Assembly (NCBI RefSeq): GCF_024298825.1
Contig: NZ_CP101153.1
Location: 2,542,001 to 2,606,000, forward strand
Source: Haloglomus salinum
GTDB lineage: Archaea; Halobacteriota; Halobacteria; Halobacteriales; Haloarculaceae
Reading direction: 5' to 3'
Length of the DNA: 64,000 nt
Both the position numbers and the translations under genes were made by a program. The notes below the pieces were generated by a model, which was not told where the DNA came from, ran no database searches, and saw nothing but the letters and a program-made list of their open reading frames with translations. Position 1 is the stretch's first letter. Every line of letters starts with the position of its first letter. Below are positions 31,991 to 42,454 of this stretch, piece after piece.

Positions 31991-34504
31991 TCAGATGTCG
32001 TCCGGCTGGTCGGCGGCCTCGACGGTCCGGACGGCTGCGACGTTCTCGGCCACGTCGTGGACCCGGACCACGTCCGCGCCGCGGTCGGCCGCGAGTGCCG
32101 TGGCCGCCACCGTGGGTGCCAGCCGCTCGTCCACGTCCGCACCCAGCAGCCCGAACATCGACTTGTGCGAGTGGCCCACCAGCACGGGACAGCCCAGCGC
32201 CCGGAACTCGCCGATACGGCCCAGGAGTTCGAAGTTCTCGTGACGCGACTTGCCAAAGCCCAGGCCGGGGTCGACGAGTATCTGCGAGCGGTCGAGCCCG
32301 GCCTTCTCCGCGAGCAGGACGCGCTCGACCAGCCCCGCCAGCGTGTCCTCGACCACATCGTCGTACTCGACCTCGGCGTCGGGGTCGACCGGCGCGTTCA
32401 CGGAGTGCATCACCACGACGGGCACGTCGCGCTCGGCCGCGAGCAGGCGCATCGCGGGGTCGGCCAGCCCGGAGACGTCGTTCAGCAGGTCCGCGCCCGC
32501 GTCCAGCGCGGCCTCGGCCACCTCGGCCTTCCGCGTGTCGATGCTCACCATCGCGTCGCAGTCGGCGATGCGCTCGATGACGGGCACGACGCGCTGTCGC
32601 TCCTCCTCGGCTGGCACGGGGTCGGCACCGGGCCGCGTGGACTCCCCGCCCACGTCGACGATGTCGGCGCCTGCCTCGACCATCGCCTCCGCGCGGGCGA
32701 CGGCGTCCTCGACGGCGTCGTACTCGCCGCCGTCGTGGAACGAATCGGGCGTGGCGTTCAGGATGCCCATCACGGCGGTCCCGTCGGCCCACGGGTACCC
32801 CCGCTCGCGGGCGGCGGCATCGGGGTCCGTCCGGATGCCGAGTCGTCGCCGGAGCTGTTCGCCGAGCTGCGAGAGGCCGTACGGCTGGCCGTCGAGTTTC
32901 TCCAGCAGCGAGTTGAACTGCGCGAGCGTCCCCGAGAGGACGACATCGACGGGCTCCTGGTCCTGTCGGGAGAGTCCCGACGTGGCACACTCCCCGCCGA
33001 GCGAGAGCATCTCCTGCTTGAGGTACTCGGCCTGTCGCACCTGGACGCGGGTCTGCAGCGTCCGGTGGACCGTCTTCCCGCGCATCCGCCAGACGCCCGG
33101 GTCGGTGACGTTGGCGTCGCGGAGCGCCGCCTCGGCGGTCGGGAGGTCGTCGACCCGCTTGGGGACGTGGAGCCGCGTCCAGCGCGTCCGGGCCTCGGCG
33201 ACCGTGTACAGCGAGCCCGTGACGAGGACGGCGTCGTCCTCGTCGGCAGCGTCGAGCGCCGCGTCGAGCGCGCCGGGGACGTTGCCCGTCCGCTCGACGG
33301 TGTCGTACCCGTCGGCCGCCTCGAAGGCGGCCGCGAGCGCCCCGGACGACTCCGCACGACTCACGTCCGGGCGGCAGGTGTACACCGCGCCCCGCGGGAG
33401 CGCGGCGGCCATCCCGGCGTGGTCCTTGTCGGCCATCGCGCCGACGACGAGGTGGCAGTCCGCGAACTCGGCGTCGAACTCGGCGAGCGTCTCGGCCACC
33501 GACTCGCAGCCGCCGGGGTTGTGGGCCCCGTCGAGCACGACCAGCGGGTCCTGCGAGAGCACCTCGAATCGACCGGGCCAGTGGGCGTTGCGAAGGCCCG
33601 TCCGCAGCGCGGTGTCGGGGTCGGCCGTCGCCCGGTCGTCGAGCGCGTGGAGGGTCTGCCGGACGAGCGCGGCGGCCACGCCCGCGTTCCGGGCCTGATG
33701 GGCGCCGGGGAGCGCGAGCCGCGCGTCCAGTGACCAGTCCGGGCCAGCCAGGGTGGCGGCGCCCTCGATGCCCTCGCGCCCGTGGTAGTCGACGGTCACG
33801 TCCGGCGCCTCGTCGCGGTCGTCAGCGGCGTCGGCGGCGTCCTCCGTTCCGACCGTCAGCACGCCCCCGCGCTCGTCGGCCACCTCGTGGACGGCTGCGA
33901 GCGCCTCGCCCGTCGCCCCCGTGACGAGCGGTCGGTCGGCCGGCGTGACGTGGGCCTTGTCCCGGGCGATCTCGGGCACCGTGTCGCCCAGCACGTCGGC
34001 GTGTTCGAGCGTGACGCTCGTCACGGCGCTCGCCACCGGGTCGACGACGCTCGTGGCGTCGTGCTTGCCTCCGATGCCCACCTCGAGGACGGCCACGTCG
34101 ACGTCGGCGCGGTCGAACGCCCACAGCGCCATCGCGGTGACCGCCTCGAAGAACGTCGGTGACTCGCCCGCGCCCGCTCGCTCGACGATGTGGTCCTCGG
34201 CGGCGTCGACGAACTCGCAGACGGCACCCTTCGTGACCTGGCGGTCGTTCACGAGGATCCGCTCGCGGAGGTCGTCCAGGTGCGGGGAGGTGTACAGCCC
34301 CACGTCGAGGCCGGCCTCGCGGAGCGAGCACTCGACCATCCGTGCGGTCGAGCCCTTCCCGTTCGAGCCGGCCACCTGCACGGGGACGAGCCCCTCGTGC
34401 GGGTCGCCCAGGTGTTCGAGGAGGCGCTCCGTGGACGCCACGCCGGTCCGGGGCGAGTACCGGCGGAGGTCGAACAGGAAGTTCGCCGCCTCGTGGTAGT
34501 CCAT
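31991..34504 (-). CDS. folCP: Bifunctional folylpolyglutamate synthase / dihydropteroate synthase (FolCP fusion)
   Basis: An 837-aa fusion for folate synthesis. Residues 1-~420 are FolC, with the ATP loop AGSNGKGSTARM and HNPGGCESVAETLAEF. It joins dihydropteroate or folate to glutamate. Residues ~575-837 are dihydropteroate synthase FolP (MGILNATPDSFHDGGEY, GGESTRPGADPV, VDPGLGFGKSRHENFELL, GHSHKSMFGLL). The intervening ~150 residues (LQTRVQVRQAEYLKQEML) are an archaeal FolP-type N-terminal domain. FolC-FolP fusions of this order are known in haloarchaea such as Haloferax. The ATG at 34504 (MDYHEAANFLFDLRRY) is preferred to an upstream in-frame start at 34561. No other folate gene is adjacent. 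Confidence 0.93.
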   Translation of the reverse strand: MDYHEAANFLFDLRRYSPRTGVASTERLLEHLGDPHEGLVPVQVAGSNGKGSTARMVECSLREAGLDVGLYTSPHLDDLRERILVNDRQVTKGAVCEFVDAAEDHIVERAGAGESPTFFEAVTAMALWAFDRADVDVAVLEVGIGGKHDATSVVDPVASAVTSVTLEHADVLGDTVPEIARDKAHVTPADRPLVTGATGEALAAVHEVADERGGVLTVGTEDAADAADDRDEAPDVTVDYHGREGIEGAATLAGPDWSLDARLALPGAHQARNAGVAAALVRQTLHALDDRATADPDTALRTGLRNAHWPGRFEVLSQDPLVVLDGAHNPGGCESVAETLAEFDAEFADCHLVVGAMADKDHAGMAAALPRGAVYTCRPDVSRAESSGALAAAFEAADGYDTVERTGNVPGALDAALDAADEDDAVLVTGSLYTVAEARTRWTRLHVPKRVDDLPTAEAALRDANVTDPGVWRMRGKTVHRTLQTRVQVRQAEYLKQEMLSLGGECATSGLSRQDQEPVDVVLSGTLAQFNSLLEKLDGQPYGLSQLGEQLRRRLGIRTDPDAAARERGYPWADGTAVMGILNATPDSFHDGGEYDAVEDAVARAEAMVEAGADIVDVGGESTRPGADPVPAEEERQRVVPVIERIADCDAMVSIDTRKAEVAEAALDAGADLLNDVSGLADPAMRLLAAERDVPVVVMHSVNAPVDPDAEVEYDDVVEDTLAGLVERVLLAEKAGLDRSQILVDPGLGFGKSRHENFELLGRIGEFRALGCPVLVGHSHKSMFGLLGADVDERLAPTVAATALAADRGADVVRVHDVAENVAAVRTVEAADQPDDI

Positions 34505-34573
34505 ATCCGAGCCTTCCGTGCGGAACGCTTCAGGGTGTCGGAGTCGGTGGGTGTCACGCACCCGTCTGCGGCT

Positions 34574-34885
34574 CTACACCGGGAGGCGACGCTGTGCCCG
34601 GTCGACCAGCGACCGCAGTCGCTCGCTGTCGATGTCGTCCAGCGACACCTCGCGTGCGACCGTCACCAGTGCCGCCACGACCACGACGACCTCGACGAGC
34701 GCGAGCACCACGAGCGCGACGAGGTACGGGAGTGCCGTCTGGAGCAGCGCCAGCAGCGTCGTTCCGCCGGCAAGCGCCACCAGCAGCTGCCACAGCCCGA
34801 CCAGGCCGACGCCGACGCCCAGCAGCAGGACGACGACCGCCGCGCCGAGATAGCCCCACGGAATCGCGTCGGTGACGGTGCTCAT
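34574..34885 (-). CDS. Small membrane protein, 103 aa
   Basis: A 103-aa protein from ATG 34885 (MSTVTDAIPWGYLG). It has two or three long, Val/Leu-rich helices (about residues 10-42 and 46-75) and a charged C-terminal stretch (VSLDDIDSERLRSLVDRAQ). It is co-directional with folCP, 69 bp upstream of its start, so both may be transcribed together. No family match was recognised. Confidence 0.65.
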   Translation of the reverse strand: MSTVTDAIPWGYLGAAVVVLLLGVGVGLVGLWQLLVALAGGTTLLALLQTALPYLVALVVLALVEVVVVVAALVTVAREVSLDDIDSERLRSLVDRAQRRLPV

Positions 34886-35070
34886 GCGTGGGGGTAGTCG
34901 TGGTGACCGTATCAATATGACGGCCGTATTTGGGATAAGGCGGGATAGGTCTGGAAATAGGAACTAATGGTGCTGTTCTTATCACTGTTCTATGAGCATA
35001 GGTTGAAAATGGCGATTAGAATAAATATGGGTTGCCGCTGGCGGTTCGGGGGGCGGTCGGTGGACTGCAT

Positions 35071-35217
35071 CCGCGCGCCGAAGGCGCGCGGTTCACTCGT
35101 CCGGGGCGAGTGGTGAGTCGGCCGAAGGCCGGCGAACCCGATGCCGAGGACGAGCCTTTTCTGAACGTCTTTTCGGCAAGCGGTGACCGAAGCCGGCCGC
35201 AGGCCGGCGAGGTCACC
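35071..35217. repeat. Cluster of four triloop or short-loop hairpins downstream of the thermosome
   Basis: Four palindromes in 147 bp: CCGCGCGCC-GAA-GGCGCGCGG (35071-35091), CACTCG-TCCGGGG-CGAGTG (35094-35112), CGGCC-GAA-GGCCG (35119-35131), and a nested GGTGACC-GAA-GCCGGCC-GCA-GGCCGGC-GA-GGTCACC (35182-35217). The last is 18 bp from the thermosome stop, preceded in its transcript by a T5 run. The rest of the 349-bp gap (34886-35070) is AT-rich with no gene seen. Confidence 0.6.
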
Positions 35218-35234
35218 CGCAGCGGAAAAACGCT

Positions 35235-36914
<1,680 letters not shown>

Positions 36915-36940
36915 AGTCAGCGAAAGATTGCGAGCAGTTC

Positions 36941-36949
36941 TATATAAAA
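36941..36949 (-). promoter_or_regulatory. TATA element of the thermosome gene
   Basis: TTTTATATA on the minus strand, about 30 bases before ATG 36914. It is one of the clearest promoters in the window. A second TTTATAT lies at 37090-37096 and could be a distal promoter or the end of the next gene's transcript. Confidence 0.65.
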
Positions 36950-37123
36950 GTGGCGTTCGCGGGCCCGAATGCGTCGCTGGCCCTGCCGACATTCTCGACC
37001 GCAAACCAGCCGATGACAGCCGAGCGGCGCCGAACGCCGTGTGAATGGCTCCCAACGATACGCGCCGAGAGACGGAACTTGTTGCCGGGGTTTATATGTG
37101 TCGTCGCGGGCCGTGCTGGTCGG

Positions 37124-37513
37124 CTACTCGACCGGCTCTTTCCAGTGGACCGTCGCGGTCCCGATGACGAACGCGTCGTCGGTGGCCGCGTCGCGCCGGA
37201 TCCGGAGCGTGTTCTCCCCGCCGACGAGGTCGGTGCCGGTGATGGAGTCCATCCAGCACTGCCAGCCCGGCGCCGGGGGGATATCGAACCCGGAGAGCGG
37301 CTCGCCGTTCACGACGATCTCGTGGCCGAACTCGCTCACGTCGTAGGCCTGGAGCTGGACGAACCCCTCCGTCGGGTCGTCCGCGGGGATCTCGAACGCG
37401 TGTGCCTCGGTCCGGTCGCCGACGAACTCGGCCCACGGCGTATCGAGGTCGTCCGCGTCCTCGCCGAGCAGCTCCATGAAGTTCACCAGCGCGTAGTTCG
37501 CCCGACGTGTCAT
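37124..37513 (-). CDS. Conserved haloarchaeal protein of unknown function
   Basis: A 129-aa acidic, all-beta-looking protein: ANYALVNFMELLGED, AHAFEIPADDPTEGFVQLQAYDV, HEIVVNGEPLSGFDIP, GWQCWMDSITGTDLVGGENTLRI. The repeated beta strands ending VHWKEPVE suggest a jelly-roll or lectin-like fold. ATG 37513 is the first start after the spacer. No signal peptide or catalytic motif was seen. Similar proteins are widespread in haloarchaea without a role. Confidence 0.72.
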   Translation of the reverse strand: MTRRANYALVNFMELLGEDADDLDTPWAEFVGDRTEAHAFEIPADDPTEGFVQLQAYDVSEFGHEIVVNGEPLSGFDIPPAPGWQCWMDSITGTDLVGGENTLRIRRDAATDDAFVIGTATVHWKEPVE

Positions 37514-37639
37514 ACCTCACCCGTCGGGGGGTGACTGTATAGGTGCGACGCTACCCGGACGTACGAGCTATCGCAGATACCTGCTCAGAAAAGAATAGTA
37601 TCCTGCATATCTGTCTAGAGGGGGTAGTAATCAGAGAAG

Positions 37640-37720
37640 CGCCGGGACAGGGATTTGAACCCTGGATCCCAGAGGGAACACGCTTTCCAGGCGTGCGCCT
37701 TACCACTCGGCCATCCCGGC
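37640..37720 (-). tRNA. trnS: tRNA-Ser (anticodon GGA)
   Basis: The acceptor stem GCCGGGA pairs with TCCCGGC. A D-arm follows (GCC-GAGTGGTAA-GGC). The anticodon stem CACGC/GCGTG encloses CTGGAAA (anticodon GGA). A long variable arm with stem TCCC/GGGA marks a class II tRNA. The T arm is CAGGG-TTCAAAT-CCCTG. The discriminator is G; CCA is not encoded. No intron is seen. A CTTAAG at 37747-37752 is a suitable TATA element. Confidence 0.93.
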
Positions 37721-37746
37721 TCGAACGAGGCTAACCCGTTGTGCCG

Positions 37747-37752
37747 CTTAAG
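37747..37752 (-). promoter_or_regulatory. TATA element of tRNA-Ser
   Basis: CTTAAG lies 27 bases upstream of the tRNA 5' end on the minus strand and also covers the end of the small membrane protein gene. Confidence 0.45.
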
Positions 37753-37996
37753 GTTGTTCCTTCTTCCCGGTCGACTCCGTTCCGTCGGTTTCCGGGACCT
37801 CGAACGCGGGTCCGACCCGTCGTTCCAGCCAGTAGGCCGTACCGCCGGCGCCGACGCCGACGAGCGCTGCGACGCCCAGCGCGACCTGGAGCGTCACCGT
37901 CGCGCTCGTCAGCAGCTGGAGCGCCTGTACGCCCGCGAGGAAGGCGAGCGCGCCGACGGCACCCCACAGGAGCGCCGACTTCCGCCGGGGCCTCAT
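37748..37996 (-). CDS. Small membrane protein coupled to RidA
   Basis: An 82-aa protein with two helices (about residues 10-28 and 33-55) and a soluble C-terminal tail (PAFEVPETDGTESTGKKEQP). Its ATG overlaps the RidA stop in ATGA (37993-37996), so it is translationally coupled. The function is unknown. RidA itself is cytoplasmic, and no reason for coupling is apparent from the sequence. Confidence 0.68.
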   Translation of the reverse strand: MRPRRKSALLWGAVGALAFLAGVQALQLLTSATVTLQVALGVAALVGVGAGGTAYWLERRVGPAFEVPETDGTESTGKKEQP

Positions 37997-38376
37997 TCGA
38001 CGACCGCGACGGCCTCGATCTCGACGGCGACACCCTTCGGGAGTGCGCCGGCCTGCACGGCCGACCGCGCCGGCGGCTCCTCGCGGAAGTAGGTGGCGTA
38101 CGTCTCGTTCATCGCCTCGAAGTCGTCGATGTCCGCGAGGAAGACCGTCGTCTTCAACACGTCCGAGACGCCGGCGTCGGCCTCCTCGAGCACGGCGACG
38201 AGGTTGTCCAGTGCCTGCTCGGTCTGCTCGCTGACCGGTGCGTCGTCGAGCAGCTCCCCACCGGGCGTGAGGGGAATCTGCCCGGCTGTGAACACGAGGT
38301 CGCCGTTCGTCGTCGCCTGGCTGTACGCGCCAACCGCCTCGGGCGCCTCGTCGGTGTGGACGATGTCCTTCGGCAT
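37993..38376 (-). CDS. ridA: RidA family enamine/imine deaminase
   Basis: A 127-aa protein of the Rid/YjgF/UK114 family, which hydrolyses reactive enamine/imine intermediates made by pyridoxal enzymes. Family signatures are AVGAYSQATTNGDLVFTAGQIP, VLKTTVFLADIDDFEAMNETY and ARSAVQAGALPKGVAVEIEAVA. The Arg of PPARSAVQ is the substrate-binding residue. Full length; the ATG is at 38376. It is coupled downstream to a small membrane protein. Confidence 0.92.
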   Translation of the reverse strand: MPKDIVHTDEAPEAVGAYSQATTNGDLVFTAGQIPLTPGGELLDDAPVSEQTEQALDNLVAVLEEADAGVSDVLKTTVFLADIDDFEAMNETYATYFREEPPARSAVQAGALPKGVAVEIEAVAVVE

Positions 38377-38477
38377 GGTCGGCGGTCGGGCGCCCGGGGC
38401 GATAAAGCCCGGGTGCCGCTTGCCTGTCGGTAGGCTGGTCGTTCGTGGTTACTGACCTGGGGAGTGGATAACAGCGC

Positions 38478-38950
38478 CGACGACCTCCTGTTGAAAGCCC
38501 CCACGGGCTGAGGGCACGGGAAGACGTTCCTGCTCGCCCTTCGGGCTGCGCGGTCGTCGGCGCTACGCGCCGACTGCCTGCGGGACGGAGTCCCGCTCTG
38601 GCTGCGACTTCCCTGGTTCGCGCCGTGGGCGCTCACCCCCGCGGCTCGCTGCGGTCCTCGGGCTCCAGAGGAGCCCTGCGGTCCTTACTTCGCCGGGGGA
38701 CCGCTCAGCCCGCGGCCCCTTTCAGTCCCGCCCGGTGTGGTTTTCCGAGGTCGCGTCCACACCATGTTAGCTCGGTGTGTGCGCCCCGTGGAACGAACAA
38801 CCTCGGGTGGGAATGGAAGGGGCTGGCCGCCTCGACCCGGCCCGGCCGACGCAAGCACCGCAACGAGCGACCGAAGGGAGCGACGTGAGGAGCGCAGCGA
38901 GGCCCGGCCGGTCGAGCGGTCAGGGGCTTCCGAGGTGGTTTCTTCCAGGG
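38478..38950 (+). repeat. Interspersed repeat element B (MITE-like, non-coding)
   Basis: An element of about 470 bp. The left module (CCTCCTGTTGAAAGCCCCCA) is inverted relative to the right module (GAGGAGCGCAGCGAGGC ... GTCGAGCGGTCAGGGGCTTC). Inside are GTCGGCGC-TAC-GCGCCGAC, GCGGGAC-GGA-GTCCCGC and GGGCTCC-AGA-GGAGCCC hairpins. The 19-bp core GCCCCTTTCAGTCCCGCCC is at 38715-38733 and a second, degenerate forward copy lies near 38810. It is the most palindrome-rich of the three copies. The rest of the 648-bp gap has no gene. Confidence 0.7.
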
Positions 38951-39024
38951 AGATATCGACTACACTTCCCTCCAACTACGTCCCCTCTCCCCACCGAACC
39001 GGGGGCGCCATCCTCGCCGGAGCG

Positions 39025-40032
39025 TTACTTCACGTCGATGCGGACGCCCTGCCCTCCACGAGCGCGGGCCTCACCCGAGACCGTCGCCTCGCGTTCCTGC
39101 CGGCCGACGAGTCGCTCGATGCGCTCCTCCATCTTCGGGTGGGTCGCCAGCAGGCGCGTGAGCGTCCCCTCCTCGTCACCGTGGATTACGAGGTCCGAGA
39201 GAAGGCCGCTGGGCGGGCGCGCCGCGCGGTCGATGCGGGCGAGCGCGCTGGCGAGCGCCATTGGCCGGCCGGTCACCTCGACGGCACGGTCGTCGGCCGC
39301 AAGCTCCCGCCGCCGGGAGTAGGCCCGGAGCGCGAGCGTGAAGACGAACAGGACGACGACCGCACCCGCGGTCGCGTACGCGTGTGCCGCCGTGGCGGCC
39401 TCGGTGATCTCGCGGGGGGAGTCACCGCGGAGATAGGCGACCGCGCGGGCGACGCCGACCGTGAGGATGATGACCGGGAGCAGCGCCAGCGTCACGAGCC
39501 CGGTCACGGTACGGACGACGCTGCTTCCGAGCGTCTTCACCAGCCCGTCCCGGTTCTCGAGGTGTGCCAGTTCGTGTGCGAGGATGGTCTCCAGCTGGGG
39601 GCCATCGAGCAGCCGGAACAGGGACGGGTCGATGACGAGGAGGCCGTCGCGGGGTCCGCCGAGCGCCAGCGCGTTCGGCGTCCCCAGCTGCCCGACGGCC
39701 AGCGTGGGTGGGGCGATACCCATCTCCTCGGCCATCGCGCCGACGCGGTCGTAGAGCTCCGGGGCACGGGGCCGCGGAATCTCCGTGGGTTCGAGCTCAC
39801 GCCGGAGCGACACCAGGCCGCCCCGGTAGCTGGCGTAGCCGAACGCGAGTGCGAGGCCGAGCACGACCGCGACCGTCGTCACGGGGTCCGGACGTCGCGC
39901 CCAGAGGTAGAGCAGCCCCCGGTAGACGACGAACGCCGCGGCGGCGTACAGCACCAGCACGACGACGCCGACGACGGCCATCAGGAGCCGGAGGCCGGCC
40001 CCCGGGTCGAACGAGGTCGACGAGCGCCGCAT
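39025..40032 (-). CDS. M48 family zinc metalloprotease, second HtpX-like paralogue
   Basis: A 335-aa membrane protease from ATG 40032. Helices lie at ~15-40 and 50-68. Zinc-binding HELAH is in ILAHELAHLENRDGL (about residue 165), followed by two more helices. The Glu ligand is in RRRELAADDRAVEVTGRP. The end ATHPKMEERIERLVGRQ matches the HtpX C-terminal pattern. It is longer at the N-terminus than the htpX at 9.3 kb and differs throughout. A peripheral proteolysis role is likely. It stands between repeat B and the GTPBP1-like gene, transcribed in the same direction as the latter. Confidence 0.88.
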   Translation of the reverse strand: MRRSSTSFDPGAGLRLLMAVVGVVVLVLYAAAAFVVYRGLLYLWARRPDPVTTVAVVLGLALAFGYASYRGGLVSLRRELEPTEIPRPRAPELYDRVGAMAEEMGIAPPTLAVGQLGTPNALALGGPRDGLLVIDPSLFRLLDGPQLETILAHELAHLENRDGLVKTLGSSVVRTVTGLVTLALLPVIILTVGVARAVAYLRGDSPREITEAATAAHAYATAGAVVVLFVFTLALRAYSRRRELAADDRAVEVTGRPMALASALARIDRAARPPSGLLSDLVIHGDEEGTLTRLLATHPKMEERIERLVGRQEREATVSGEARARGGQGVRIDVK

Positions 40033-40152
40033 CGCCAGGGTATCCTCCGACGGGGGACGGGGACCGCGACGAGACACACCCGCGGGTAGGCACGGGAACG
40101 ACAAGACGGTTGCCGTGGGGACGCGCCGGTCCCTCGCCCGTCCGAGCGGGCG

Positions 40153-41790
40153 CTACTCTTCCGGGTGGATGTCGGTGACGGTGCCGACGCCCTTCGACTG
40201 TCCCTCGCGGAAGACGAAGCGCTGGCCCTCCTCGACGAGGTAGGGGTGGAACTTGAACCGGAGGCGCGCACGGCCCGTGTCTCCGGGGAGCAACTGGCCG
40301 CCCTCGGGGTAGATGGCGGCGGCCTCGCTCACTGTCTCCAGATGGACGACGGGTTCGTACCCCTCGTCGATGCGTGTGGGATGGTTGAGCACCATGACCT
40401 CGGCCTCGAACTCGCGGACCGGTTCCGGGTCGGCCGAGCGCGGCAGGAGCACCATCCCACGCTCGATATCCGCCTCGCGGACGTTCTTGAGCGCGATGCC
40501 GACGATGCGGCCCGCGCTGGCCTCGTCGACGCGGTGGTAGTGCATCTCGATGGAGCGGACCTCCACCTCACGGAAGGAGCCGTCCTGCATGGGGCCGAGC
40601 AGCAACTCGTCGCCCGCGGAGACGGTCCCCGAACGGATGGTGCCCGACGCGACCGCGCCGACGCCCTTGACGTTGTAGCTCCGGTCGATGTACATCTGGA
40701 ACGGCTCGGCGGCGGCGCCGCTCTCGGTCTTCGGGAGCCGGTGGAACAGCTCGTCGAGCACCTGCATCCCCTCCATCGTCACGGCGCTCGTCGTGACGAC
40801 GGGGACGACCGTCTCGGAGATCTCCTCGATGGCGGCCTCGACGCCGTGCCGGGCGACCGAGAGGGGCGTCCGGTCGGCGCCACGAAGGAGCCGCTCGACC
40901 TCGCGCTCGACCTCGGCGAGGCGCTCCTCACTCACCATGTCGGCCTTCGTGATGGCGACGATGGTCGGCAGCTCGGTGGCGAGGAGGATGCCGAGGTGCT
41001 CGCGGGTCGTCTTCGTGGGGCCGTCGTCGGCCGCGACGACGAGCAGGCCGTAGTCGAGTTTCTGCCCCACCAGGCCGCGGATGGTGGTGCGGAGCCAGGG
41101 TTCGTGGCCCACCGTGTCGACGAAGCTGACGAGCCGGTCGGCCTCCTCGACGACGCCGGCGCGGTCGGATTTGCGGTGCGGGTTGTCCATTCGGACGGGG
41201 CCGTCCTCGTCGTCGAAACCGTAGACGCCGTACGAGAGGTCCGCCGAGAGCCCGCGCTCCATCTCGTGGGGCTGGACGTCGAGGAAGCTCCGGGTCCCCC
41301 CCTCGCCGTCGTCGGGTTCGCCCGTGACGAGCGAACCGACCAGTGTCGACTTCCCGTGGTCGACGTGGCCTGCCGTCCCGACGACGATGTGCTCGTCATC
41401 CGTATCGAGGACGGCGCCCTCGCGGATGGTGGCGACGCCGACGATGCCGCGACTCGCCGACGGATCGACCCCATCTTTTCCGACGCCCCACGTCTGCACG
41501 TCGTCGATGTGGGCGCCGGCTTCCTCGGCCAGCAGGCTCAGCACGTCCATCGACTCGGAGAAGGCGTCGGGGCTGATGCCCGCGATGCCGCCGTCGTCGG
41601 TGACGCCGACGACGTAGGTGGCCTCGCCGTCGCCCGAGAGGACGCGGTGGCGCAACTGCGCGGCGAGGGATTCGAGGCGGCCGTCCGTCAGGTGGACGGC
41701 CCGGGTGAGCCGTTCCTTGAACTCGACGCTGCCGCCCTCCTCCTCACCGTGCTCGATGGCACGGTCGAGGAGGGCCCGGTCGGCTGGCAT
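40153..41790 (-). CDS. GTPBP1-type translational GTPase
   Basis: A 545-aa GTPase related to elongation factors. An acidic N-terminal domain (~130 residues) precedes the G domain: G1 GTAGHVDHGKSTL, G2-G3 region with VDTVGHEPWLRTTIRGL, and G4 VAITKADMVSEE. Domain II (NVKGVGAVASGTIRSG) and III (PTRIDEGYEPVVHLETV) follow and are EF-Tu-like. The end FREGQSKGVGTVTDIHPEE fits the GTPBP1/GTPBP2 family, linked to ribosome rescue or RNA surveillance in eukaryotes. The start is ATG 41790. Confidence 0.9.
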   Translation of the reverse strand: MPADRALLDRAIEHGEEEGGSVEFKERLTRAVHLTDGRLESLAAQLRHRVLSGDGEATYVVGVTDDGGIAGISPDAFSESMDVLSLLAEEAGAHIDDVQTWGVGKDGVDPSASRGIVGVATIREGAVLDTDDEHIVVGTAGHVDHGKSTLVGSLVTGEPDDGEGGTRSFLDVQPHEMERGLSADLSYGVYGFDDEDGPVRMDNPHRKSDRAGVVEEADRLVSFVDTVGHEPWLRTTIRGLVGQKLDYGLLVVAADDGPTKTTREHLGILLATELPTIVAITKADMVSEERLAEVEREVERLLRGADRTPLSVARHGVEAAIEEISETVVPVVTTSAVTMEGMQVLDELFHRLPKTESGAAAEPFQMYIDRSYNVKGVGAVASGTIRSGTVSAGDELLLGPMQDGSFREVEVRSIEMHYHRVDEASAGRIVGIALKNVREADIERGMVLLPRSADPEPVREFEAEVMVLNHPTRIDEGYEPVVHLETVSEAAAIYPEGGQLLPGDTGRARLRFKFHPYLVEEGQRFVFREGQSKGVGTVTDIHPEE

Positions 41791-41897
41791 ACGGGAACAG
41801 GTAACAGCCGCCCCGGCAAAAGGCTTCCCGACGGGGTGTGGCGCGGTACCGTGGAGCAATCGACGTACGCCGCGGGGCTCCGGTCGCGTCGGCCCCG

Positions 41898-42278
41898 TCA
41901 GGGCCAGACCAGCCCACGCAGGCTGGTCAGCGTCTCGGGGGAGGCAAAGGGGGTCTCGTCGTGGGCCATCGGCCGCAGGGCGACGAGGCCGTCGAGGCGG
42001 TCCTCCAGCCCGGCGCGGTCGGTCGTGTCGTAGCCGGTGACGGTCCACGGGGGCCAGACCGTGAGCAATTCGAACCGGCTCCCGGACCAGCGGGCGTAGA
42101 CGTCCGCCGCGCCGTCCTGGGCGACGAGCGCCAGCTCGCCGTCGGTCGCGCGCATCGTCTCGACGTGGTCCGCGAGGTCCGCGTCGCCGTCGTCGGTGAC
42201 CGCCTGGAAGACGTTACGGACCGGTTGCTGGTCGGAGTGTGCCAGCAGTACGTCCCGCACTTCTGTCTCGTCGCTCAT
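41898..42278 (-). CDS. Hypothetical haloarchaeal protein (126 aa)
   Basis: A 126-aa acidic soluble protein: ETEVRDVLLAHSDQQPVRNVFQAV, GELALVAQDGAADVYARW, FELLTVWPPWTVTGYDTT and DRLDGLVALRPM. It is rich in Asp and has no Cys cluster, signal or known motif. The frame is well supported by codon use, and ATG 42278 is a clear start. It is convergent with GTPBP1 upstream context and divergent from the secreted nuclease. The function is unknown. Confidence 0.65.
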   Translation of the reverse strand: MSDETEVRDVLLAHSDQQPVRNVFQAVTDDGDADLADHVETMRATDGELALVAQDGAADVYARWSGSRFELLTVWPPWTVTGYDTTDRAGLEDRLDGLVALRPMAHDETPFASPETLTSLRGLVWP

Positions 42279-42454
42279 CGGCCGTGTGTATGTGTGGCAC
42301 GCACATAATCTCGGGGGTGCCGGCGGCTCCCGCCGAGGGTGGAACCGCGGGCGGGCAGGGCCCTGCTCCCGGGTGGTCCTCGGTCGTCCGCCGACGGTCG
42401 CGGAGGCCTCGCCGTGGCCGCCACCGCTTTGCCGTGGGCTCGCGTGGGACCGGT

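Noticed and set aside
37090-37096. Second TTTATAT near the thermosome as its main promoter
   Set aside because: It is about 175 bases from the start codon, whereas a strong TATA lies at the proper distance (36941-36949).
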